Positions 19,301 through 24,571 of a stretch of DNA of 64,000 nucleotides are shown piece by piece. The translations under genes and the position numbers were made by a program. The notes below the pieces were generated by a model. The model saw only the letters and a program-made list of their open reading frames with translations, was not told where the DNA came from and searched no databases. Location: positions 186,001-250,000 of the forward strand of contig NZ_JAKWJP010000001.1 of assembly GCF_022761035.1 (NCBI RefSeq), in the 5' to 3' direction. This DNA comes from Microbacterium sp. SS28. GTDB taxonomy: Bacteria; Actinomycetota; Actinomycetes; Actinomycetales; Microbacteriaceae. The first letter of the stretch is position 1. Each line of letters begins with the position of its first letter.

Positions 19301-21149
19301 CCGATTCGAGACCGAAGACGAAGCGGACGCGGGTGGGTTCGTCATCGATCCGAATCAGGACGAGAGTGTGGCGACCATCCGCAACGACGACGGCGGAAAG
19401 CTGAGCATCAGCGACGTGACAGCCGCCGAGGGCACCCAGTGCACGACGACCCCGTTCGTGTTCACCGTGTCGGCCAGCAAACCCAGCGCGAGCCCGGTGA
19501 CGGTGCGCTACGACACGAAGAGTGGCGCCGCGATCGCCGGAAGCGATTACACCCCGGCCTCCGGTGAGGTGACGTTCGCACCGGGCGAGGTCTCCAAGAC
19601 GATCACCGTGCCGGTCACCTGTGACAGCGACATCGAACCGGACGAGGTTTTCATCGTCGTGCTGTCGTCGCCGACCGAGGCGAGCCTCGGAGACAAGAGC
19701 ACGGGCGTCGGCTGGATCACGAATGACGACGAGCCCCCGGCGCCGACAGTGACGCCCGTCGTCACAGGAACGAAGGGCCTGGCCGACTGGTACGTGACGG
19801 ATGTCGGCATCCACTTCGATGTCCAGACGTTCGGTGCCGCCACCACCGCGTCCTCCGGGTGCAGCGATGCCTCGGTCGTGGCTGACACCGCCGGCGCAAC
19901 GTTCACGTGCACCGTTACGACGGACGGCGGCACGGCCTCGGCGAGCGTCACCGTCAAGCGCGATGCGACGGCGCCCACCGGGGTGGGCGTGCTGTCGGGC
20001 CCGGTCGGCGACAACGACTGGTACACCGGCCCGGTCAAGGTCGATTGGACCCTCGACGACAACATGTCGGGCGTCGCCTCCGACTGTGCATCCGCGACGT
20101 CGGCCGTCGAGGGCACGAACCTGTCGTTCACCTGCACCGTGACGGATGCCGCCGGGAACGAGGCATCCCTCACCTCGCCCACGTACAAGCTCGATTCGAC
20201 CCCGCCCACCGCCGTTGCAGCGCTTTCGGGACAACTGGGAGACAATGACTGGTACACCGGTCCGGTCACTGCGACCTGGACGCTCGACGACACCCTCTCG
20301 GGAGTTGCGACCGAGTGCCCCGCCGAGACCTCGGGGGCCGAAGGCGTGGATCTGGAGTTCGGCTGCACCGTGATGGACATGGCCGGGAACGAGACATCCG
20401 AGACCTCCGCGCTGTACAAGCTCGACTCCACACCGCCCACCGCGGTCGGCGTTCTCTCGGGACAAATGGGAGACAATGACTGGTACACCGGTCCGGTCAC
20501 GGTGACCTGGACGCTCGGCGACACGCTCTCGGGCCTCGCGTCGGACTGCCCCGCCGGGACTTCGGGGGTCGAAGGCGTGGACCTGTCCTTCGACTGCACG
20601 GTGACGGATCTCGCCGGGAACGCGGCATCCGCGACGTCCCCGGTCTACAAGCTCGACTCGACCGTGCCGACGGTAACCTTCACCGGCAGCACCGGCCCGT
20701 TCAGTCTGCTCGACACCGTGGCGATCACGTGCACCACTGCGGACAGCCTGTCGGGCATCGCGAGCGACACGTGTAAAGGCTTCGCCGGCCCCGCGTACGC
20801 TTTCCTGGGCGGACGCAGCTACACCGCGACGGCGACCGATAACGCAGGCAACGTGGGAGCCGGGTCCGTGCGGTTCACCGTCAACGCCACTGCCGACGAC
20901 CTGTGCGAACTCGTCAAGCGCTGGGTGGCAAGCGCGGGCATCGCCAACTCGCTGTGCGTGAAGTTGGCGGCCTCCGATCGCGCCTTCAACCGCGGCAGTC
21001 CCACCGCCGGCAACAACAACCTCGACGCGTTCATCCAGGAAGTGAAGGCACAGATGGCGAAGGAAATCGCCCCGGGCCACGCCCAGACGCTGGCGGAGAT
21101 CGCCGCAGCGATGAAGCAGACCCCGCCGGCGAGGGGACTGTCTGAATAA
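16338..21149 (+). CDS. secreted PI-PLC X-domain protein with Calx-beta and Ig-like repeats
   Basis: 1603-aa exported multidomain protein. I start it at ATG 16338, after AGGA, because a Sec signal peptide begins there (MNRRSSTAIVASVALTALVW, ending AAGAEP); the longer frame from 16239 would bury that signal. Residues ~65-540 form a PI-PLC-X-like barrel: FIFPGSHDAGTYG holds a catalytic-type His88, FFDLRFF follows, and YIHHTL supplies the second His pair (191-192). Residues ~640-1133 are four Calx-beta modules, each ending in IANDD, IKNDDE, IRNDD or ITNDDE. Then come Ig-like modules, three of them near-identical 77-aa repeats, and a C-terminal domain with CELVKRW. No LPXTG or transmembrane anchor. 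Likely role: cell-surface or released enzyme acting on inositol-type lipids, with Ca-binding stalk modules. The substrate is unproven. Confidence 0.85.
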   Translation: MNRRSSTAIVASVALTALVWGGFAPPAAGAEPAAIAPAATVETAVTPAAVGSSTTEVVRTDQWMKQLWTEAPTALDVPLWKFIFPGSHDAGTYGIKPVLACEGCDTHLAPMDASCRDTVPDALHFLCDEWSGTIASVSLPWARTQSRDLQGQLNAGSRFFDLRFFRATADDQERTKNDPELRLTEGNFYIHHTLAGPQVEEIMNSIVAFLSAPGHERELIILRLDHLKEGDGAMGVDSINALLTYIESRIGEYLAPRSLGADATPTELLDKGHQVILAYDYSPPVDADGNPAKDDAGNLIPTVDQAHLDNLWTINNNYIERLDDPATTDDVEGGYPLPDDPERPWRNVSEIVTTASTTFAKRADLNGLSSAGLAIGLDDGVFALIRQAICPDYDPLSKYPGPDGRLLCPALDDDYDEFGGLMDVSAYTNPMILPSLTQIPRRYVNMVHVDFYPGAFTQEAYTLNRGAMRTAVRIFDVSELTSHDSGLEVDINTHDPDFYPVFTFPDVPPTAWASRDERNQRRTDAAVIHPWWPGWRAYPNDWGTANVKFGIRDADVFSDDDDSRINGSSITQTVSIDVSGCFADVDKCPQNADPGLHQISGTGDSDTSRVTYSVDACVWSFIAGHVPAERSVCDLSSDNRPNVSIVNAQGDDIPDVEKLEGTGAGFTPFEFRVKLDKIVPRDTSIRYVVEGGTAARARIMPCTAPACDFPGSGSSYVTIPAGLTSALITVDVLADSWVEDTEDFTVQIFDGWPAMQLLKIVDGTATGRIANDDAYSVSIDDAGEIEGSFVLGQLCEAGPFPMVFTATLNQPRSQTVTVDWAAVQGTAQPDTDLIGPVSGTLTFAPGVVTQKISITSRCDLTFEPDETFIVQLSHATGDTLITPGGGEGTIKNDDEGTSITIAPREVGFSEGDSGTRGFEFKIGTSTFDHKPVTVYYETVSGTAGAPDDYTAVTSSVTFQHGDTVKPVTIYANGDTAVEPDETFFIRLLRFETEDEADAGGFVIDPNQDESVATIRNDDGGKLSISDVTAAEGTQCTTTPFVFTVSASKPSASPVTVRYDTKSGAAIAGSDYTPASGEVTFAPGEVSKTITVPVTCDSDIEPDEVFIVVLSSPTEASLGDKSTGVGWITNDDEPPAPTVTPVVTGTKGLADWYVTDVGIHFDVQTFGAATTASSGCSDASVVADTAGATFTCTVTTDGGTASASVTVKRDATAPTGVGVLSGPVGDNDWYTGPVKVDWTLDDNMSGVASDCASATSAVEGTNLSFTCTVTDAAGNEASLTSPTYKLDSTPPTAVAALSGQLGDNDWYTGPVTATWTLDDTLSGVATECPAETSGAEGVDLEFGCTVMDMAGNETSETSALYKLDSTPPTAVGVLSGQMGDNDWYTGPVTVTWTLGDTLSGLASDCPAGTSGVEGVDLSFDCTVTDLAGNAASATSPVYKLDSTVPTVTFTGSTGPFSLLDTVAITCTTADSLSGIASDTCKGFAGPAYAFLGGRSYTATATDNAGNVGAGSVRFTVNATADDLCELVKRWVASAGIANSLCVKLAASDRAFNRGSPTAGNNNLDAFIQEVKAQMAKEIAPGHAQTLAEIAAAMKQTPPARGLSE
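19972..20664 (+). repeat. three tandem 231-bp coding repeats
   Basis: Within the Ig-like part of the PI-PLC-like gene, the GDNDWYTGPV box recurs with its GAC-AA(C/T)-GAC start at 20010, 20241 and 20472, an exact period of 231 bases (77 codons). Each unit continues with W-T-L-(D/G)-D, SG(V/L)A and CTVxDxAGN. Units two and three are more alike at DNA level than unit one, pointing to recent duplication or conversion. Outer boundaries are approximate. Confidence 0.8.
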
Positions 21150-21186
21150 CGGTGGATCTGGTCTGGCCTAACCGAAAGGAAAGGCG

Positions 21187-21285
21187 ATGACCGATGTCAT
21201 CGAGATGATCGGTCCTGTGACGGGAGAGATCATCGATCAGCAGCAGATCGCAGCGCAGTTGCTCGCGCAGGCGAAGGAGCAGGGC
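21187..21285 (+). pseudogene. N-terminal stub of an IS256-family transposase
   Basis: The first ~33 codons (MTDVIEMIGPVTGEIIDQQQ, LLAQAKEQG) look like the start of actinobacterial IS256-type transposases (xxPxTGEIIDxxxIAxQLLAQAKEQG). After GEQG-like residues the frame runs into unrelated DNA, the stem-loop and the tRNA fragment. It has a good ribosome site (GAAAGGAAAGGC). The rest of the transposase is missing, probably lost when the neighbouring element inserted or rearranged. Confidence 0.6.
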
Positions 21286-21315
21286 GACCGAGCCCCGTCA
21301 AGCCTCCACCGGGCG

Positions 21316-21348
21316 CCGGAGCCGCGGCGGAAAGCCGCGGACTTCCGG
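21316..21348 (-). terminator. strong stem-loop next to tRNA 3' end
   Basis: CCGCGGC (21322-21328) pairs with GCCGCGG (21334-21340) around GGAAA; an outer CCGGA (21316-21320) pairs with TCCGG (21344-21348) across a small bulge. On the - strand it lies just downstream of the tRNA 3' end and is the likely terminator of the original tRNA gene. Confidence 0.55.
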
Positions 21349-21355
21349 GAATGTT

Positions 21356-21392
21356 TGGTGGACCTGAGGGGACTCGAACCCCTGACCCCCTG
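21356..21392 (-). other. tRNA 3' fragment, probable att site at the element's left edge
   Basis: On the - strand the bases give a complete T arm (GGGG-TTCGAGT-CCCC), a 3' acceptor strand CAGGTCC, discriminator A and CCA. The 5' acceptor strand GGACCTG, the D arm and the anticodon arm are absent from the following bases, so this is not a working tRNA. Tyrosine integrases commonly use such 3' ends. The 5' half is missing on the right side, so the integrated DNA lies to the right and the intact tRNA should stand at the far end, outside the window. The sequence resembles the 3' end of actinobacterial tRNA-Ala, from memory. Confidence 0.7.
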
Positions 21393-21642
21393 AGAGGAGT
21401 GCATGAGATCCGAATCCTTTCTGTTGTTGCGACTTGTTAGTCGTTAGAAGGGATTCTACGTCGCGAGCGCCTCAGGCTGGACGTCCGCCTTCACGGTTGA
21501 TCCGGGTTCGTTGGGGTTGAAAAGAGCGAGTAAAAGGCGACCCGTCAGGCGACCAACAGCGACGTGGTCCACCGCGACTGCCGCATCTCGGCTCGCCCGA
21601 GCCGGCTCACGTCTCGAACGACGGTCTCCTGACTCGTAGACA

Positions 21643-22065
21643 TCAGCTTTTCCCGCTGACTCCTCGCCAGAGCCTCGCCCACCAAATGGCGCGCGGGGGC
21701 TGTGGAGTCGGGGTCTGGGGGCTCGCCACCCGTTGAGATTCCACAGCGCGGCGATCGGATGCTTGCACGCGGGCAGCACGATCGGCATCTAGCTTTCCGT
21801 GCCAGTCGACCTCACCCCGAGTGATGAAGTAGTGGGAGTTGCACGGCAAGCCTGTCGCGGCGACCGATGGCTTCAGCGACACCTCGCCGTCGAAGATGAC
21901 TCGATATCGTGCCGGCGACAGCTTGGTGACGACCTCTCGCCCGCAGCCGCAGGGGCAGATGTGTCCAGCGGTCGAGTAGGGCGCCGAGATGTAGAGAACG
22001 CCTGGCTCCATCGGTGTGGGGAACGATTCGACGAACTGCGCCACGTAGCGGTCTGTCGACCTCAT
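21643..22065 (-). CDS. DUF6527 family protein of the ubiquitin-like operon
   Basis: 140 aa from ATG 22065, which overlaps the E1 gene's stop (ATGA). It carries the DUF6527 pattern: FVESFPTPMEPGVLYISAPYSTAGHICPCGCGREVV with a CPCGCG knuckle near residue 40, then PARYRVIFDGEVSLKPSV, the segment GLPCNSHYFITRGEVDW, and a proline/tryptophan tail. The Cys-rich knuckle and conserved CxSHYFI block suggest a metal-binding fold. DUF6527 genes are known companions of multiubiquitin/ThiF genes; its biochemical job is not known to me. It is the last gene of a three-gene - strand operon and ends about 250 bases from the tRNA fragment. Confidence 0.8.
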   Translation of the reverse strand: MRSTDRYVAQFVESFPTPMEPGVLYISAPYSTAGHICPCGCGREVVTKLSPARYRVIFDGEVSLKPSVAATGLPCNSHYFITRGEVDWHGKLDADRAARVQASDRRAVESQRVASPQTPTPQPPRAIWWARLWRGVSGKS

Positions 22066-23228
22066 GCAACGTCCCCGTTCCGGAGTTCGTTGAGGAAGAG
22101 CTTGAAAATCGTTTGGCTGGTCTCGGTGTGGGTCGCGTAGAAGCCGAGGTGGCGCTTCCAGCGAATCACGGCGAGGTTGGCGTTCAGCGCGTTCAGCTCC
22201 GCGATCTGGATGTTCGCGCTGTAGTCGTCCTCCCCGGGCGGGGTGGCGGCCTCGGTTGGTAGCGCGATTTCGTCGCCAGGAAGGTAGGTCGTCACCTTCG
22301 CCATCCCGGTCAGTCCACCGTCGCCCTCGCGGAAGCTCATGCCGACGTCGATGAATGGCACTCCCCGCTCCTTGAGCCACCGCATGATCTCCGGCCTCGC
22401 GTCAGCGTCGGCGGCGGCGAGGAATACGAAGGTTGCCCCTTCAAGGAGGTCCAGATTGTCGGTCGTCAGCGCAACCGGATGGGCTGTGATGCCCGTGTGC
22501 ATCCGTGAGTACTCAGCTGCGAAGTACTCCGCCTTGTTGGGCTTCGCCCTGACCACGTCGTGCAGCGCAGCGCCAGGAGCGCGGAAGGCGTTGTGATGCT
22601 CGAAGTAGTCTCCGTCGATGAGGATGATGCGATCGACCCAGGTCTTCGCCACCTGGTCGAGGATGAAGCTGCCAGTGCCGCCGACGCCCACGATCGCGAT
22701 GGTGTGGCCCCGAAAAAGGTTGCTGAACGTGGCCAGTCCGGCCCGGGTCGTGTTGGTGTCGGAGTAGACGAGGGGCAGGTCGTCGGGCACGACCTGGAAC
22801 GAACCGCCAGGCGTATCCGTGACGGAATCATCGATCTGACGGGCCGCGCTCCGCAGGATGTGGGCGTACCGCTGAATCTTCTGGTGCAGGTCAGCGTAAG
22901 CTCCGCCTGGCGGCTTGAACGACAGCATGTAGTCGGCCACATCCTCGTTGCCGAAGCCGTGATTCTGGCCGGCACTCCCGAGGGGCTGTTCGCGTTCGTC
23001 ACGAGGCTCCTCGCCCGCGAACCAGATTCGGTGATCGCCGCTCGCATCCGCGACTACGCCCTCGGAGTAGCTCACGGGGAGCACGAGCCGGCCGTCCTTG
23101 CGGAGCCCGGACGGCCCGACGTATGGCAAGCGGCGTACGAGAAGGTGCCCCGCTTCGAGCACCATGTCGTAGCCGTCCGCCAACAGCCGAGTGATCTGCT
23201 CGTCAGGAACGGTTGGCGGGTTCGACAT
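22062..23228 (-). CDS. ThiF-family E1-like adenylyltransferase with DUF6791 N-terminus
   Basis: 388 aa. Residues ~10-150 (LLADGYDMVLEAGHLLVRRLPYV, GRLVLPVS, HRIWFAGEEP) match the DUF6791 domain found ahead of prokaryotic E1 domains. Residues ~175-370 form the ThiF Rossmann fold: IAIVGVGGTGSFILDQVAK gives the nucleotide loop, RIILIDGDYFEHHN the acidic strand, and FVFLAAADADARPEIM the crossover region. ELNALNANLAVIRWKRHLGFY is a typical E1 closing helix. It should adenylate the C-terminus of a ubiquitin-like protein. The start ATG 23228 overlaps the multiubiquitin gene by 26 bases. I see no separate E2 or JAB peptidase nearby, so conjugation may end at this enzyme or use DUF6527. Confidence 0.85.
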   Translation of the reverse strand: MSNPPTVPDEQITRLLADGYDMVLEAGHLLVRRLPYVGPSGLRKDGRLVLPVSYSEGVVADASGDHRIWFAGEEPRDEREQPLGSAGQNHGFGNEDVADYMLSFKPPGGAYADLHQKIQRYAHILRSAARQIDDSVTDTPGGSFQVVPDDLPLVYSDTNTTRAGLATFSNLFRGHTIAIVGVGGTGSFILDQVAKTWVDRIILIDGDYFEHHNAFRAPGAALHDVVRAKPNKAEYFAAEYSRMHTGITAHPVALTTDNLDLLEGATFVFLAAADADARPEIMRWLKERGVPFIDVGMSFREGDGGLTGMAKVTTYLPGDEIALPTEAATPPGEDDYSANIQIAELNALNANLAVIRWKRHLGFYATHTETSQTIFKLFLNELRNGDVA

Positions 23229-23463
23229 CGAACACCATTCCGTCCTTTACGACGACGTCCTTACCCGGACGCAGCGCGTGATCCGGCCCATGTCCGCGGC
23301 TGACTTCGACGAGTGTCCCTGCAGGGTCATACGGCTGCCCAGGAAATGCGACCTCCACCACCTGCTCGAAGCTGATCTTCTTCTCGCCCCACTCGACGGG
23401 TCGCGTGTTGACCGTGATCGTCACAGTCTTGCTCGGCCCCTTCTCTACCTCAGATGCAGTCAT
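23203..23463 (-). CDS. multiubiquitin domain protein (single Ubl)
   Basis: 86 aa from ATG 23463, with AGGAGAG upstream. One beta-grasp ubiquitin-like unit: TVTITVNTRPVEWGEKKISFEQVVEVAF, then DPAGTLVEVSRGHG and KDVVVKDGMVFDVEPANRS. The VNxRPVEW and M-x-F-x-V-x-P-x-N-x-S ends are usual for the prokaryotic multiubiquitin family. Only one unit is present and there is no terminal GG, so processing would be needed if it is conjugated through a glycine, or the tail is used differently. First gene of the operon with E1 and DUF6527; faces the XRE/ImmA operon. Confidence 0.82.
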   Translation of the reverse strand: MTASEVEKGPSKTVTITVNTRPVEWGEKKISFEQVVEVAFPGQPYDPAGTLVEVSRGHGPDHALRPGKDVVVKDGMVFDVEPANRS

Positions 23464-23505
23464 TGCCTGCTCTCCTATCTCCGGCTCCGCGGGTCTGTAG
23501 TGAGT

Positions 23506-23525
23506 GTGTTTCAGATCTGAAACAC
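23506..23525. promoter_or_regulatory. perfect 20-bp palindrome, operator between divergent operons
   Basis: GTGTTTCAGA is followed directly by its reverse complement TCTGAAACAC. It lies in the 165-bp gap between the multiubiquitin operon (-) and the XRE/ImmA operon (+). TATAGA at 23535-23540, ten bases to the right, could be the -10 box of the XRE gene. The natural reading is an operator for the adjacent XRE protein controlling both directions. Confidence 0.65.
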
Positions 23526-23628
23526 TGTCTTGAGTATAGAACATAGCGCGTCGACTTCCAAGCAGTGCATCGAGAGTGCAACACTGGCATCTACCACCGA
23601 CACCCGCAGAGATGAGAGGACCGTGCGC

Positions 23629-24003
23629 ATGACCAAAACGAAGATCGACACCGCAGGGCTCTACGCCGCGCTCGACGCCGAGCGCACTGCTCGAGCATGG
23701 TCGTGGCGTCAGTTGGCAAAGGAGATCGGCACGAGCCCCTCACTGCTTTCGCGCCTCGGAAACGAGCAACGACCAGACGCTGACGGCTTCGCCACGCTCG
23801 TGCGCTGGCTCAATATGCCCGCCGAGACATTCATGATCGACACGGAAGCCACCGGCACGCAGCCGGAGCCCGACCTCGTCACCCAACTCGCGCCACTCCT
23901 ACGCGCGCGTCAAGATCTGGACGACAGGGACGTCGCCTACCTTGAAGAGGTCATTCGAGCGACAGTGAAGCACATGCATGCCACTCGGGGGGAATCGGAG
24001 TGA
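23629..24003 (+). CDS. XRE-type helix-turn-helix regulator
   Basis: 124 aa from ATG 23629, eight bases after GAGAGGA. Residues ~20-70 form a lambda-repressor-like HTH (AWSWRQLAKEIGTSPSLLSRLGNEQRPD, FATLVRWLNMP). The C-terminal half (LAPLLRARQDLDDRDVAYLEEVIRATVKHM) is helical. It is coupled by GTGA to an ImmA/IrrE peptidase. XRE/ImmA pairs usually work as repressor and repressor-cleaving protease. The perfect palindrome just upstream is its likely target, which would place the ubiquitin-like operon under the same control. Confidence 0.85.
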   Translation: MTKTKIDTAGLYAALDAERTARAWSWRQLAKEIGTSPSLLSRLGNEQRPDADGFATLVRWLNMPAETFMIDTEATGTQPEPDLVTQLAPLLRARQDLDDRDVAYLEEVIRATVKHMHATRGESE

Positions 24004-24563
24004 CGGTGAAGCGCATCAACAAGGCAGCCTGCAAACGGCTGGCCGGTGAGGTGCGCGCTGAACTGAGCCTCGGTCTCATGGACCCGCTCGATCCGTGGCA
24101 ACTGGCGGAGGAGTACGGCGTCACGGTCATGGCTCTCGGCGACCTGCCGCTCGACCACCACATTCGCGAACACTTCCACAGCGTTCGCGCCGAGGTCTTT
24201 TCGGGTGCCTTGCTCCCCCATCGCACAGGCGCGGTCATCATCGAGAACGACGCCCATCCACTCGCACGTCGGCGCTCGACGATGGGCCATGAGATGGCTC
24301 ACGTCGTCGGCGAGCACAAGTTCGGCACCAGCCTCGTCAACGAGCGCGGCTGCCGCACGGCCGACAAGTTCCAAGAGGACGAGGCGGCCGAGATATCCGG
24401 CGAACTCCTGATCCCCTCCGATGCCGCCAAGCGGCTCGCCCGTCAGAGGGCCACCGACGACGACGTCGCCCAGCTCTTCGGCGTGAGCACAGAATTTGCT
24501 CGCTGGCGCATGAACGCTACTGGTGCCCGCATCATTGCCCAGCGCGCAGCCGCCTATCGCTGA
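24000..24563 (+). CDS. ImmA/IrrE family metallo-endopeptidase
   Basis: 187 aa, GTG start inside the upstream stop (GTGA). The zinc site HEMAH (about residue 97) is followed by EHKFG and, further on, by QEDEAAEISGELLIP, whose glutamates supply the third ligand in M78-type peptidases. The N-terminal part (DPLDPWQLAEEYGVTVMALGDLP) is usual for this family. The C-terminal segment (VAQLFGVSTEFARWRMNATG) resembles the helical end of ImmA proteins. It is expected to cleave the partner XRE repressor on a stress or phage signal. It converges on the helicase gene, nine bases from its end. Confidence 0.88.
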   Translation: MTVKRINKAACKRLAGEVRAELSLGLMDPLDPWQLAEEYGVTVMALGDLPLDHHIREHFHSVRAEVFSGALLPHRTGAVIIENDAHPLARRRSTMGHEMAHVVGEHKFGTSLVNERGCRTADKFQEDEAAEISGELLIPSDAAKRLARQRATDDDVAQLFGVSTEFARWRMNATGARIIAQRAAAYR

Positions 24564-24571
24564 CGACACGA

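Noticed and set aside
19972..20664. CRISPR-like array
   Set aside because: The period is 231 bases, in frame, within a coding region, with no short repeat/spacer pattern. No CRISPR array or cas gene was seen anywhere in the window.
18039..21080. 1013-aa - strand open frame opposite the Calx-beta region
   Set aside because: Repeats in it only mirror the + strand repeats; signal peptide and domains support the + strand gene.
21356..21445. Complete tRNA gene on the - strand
   Set aside because: T arm, acceptor 3' strand and CCA are present, but no 5' acceptor strand GGACCTG, D arm or anticodon arm can be found upstream.
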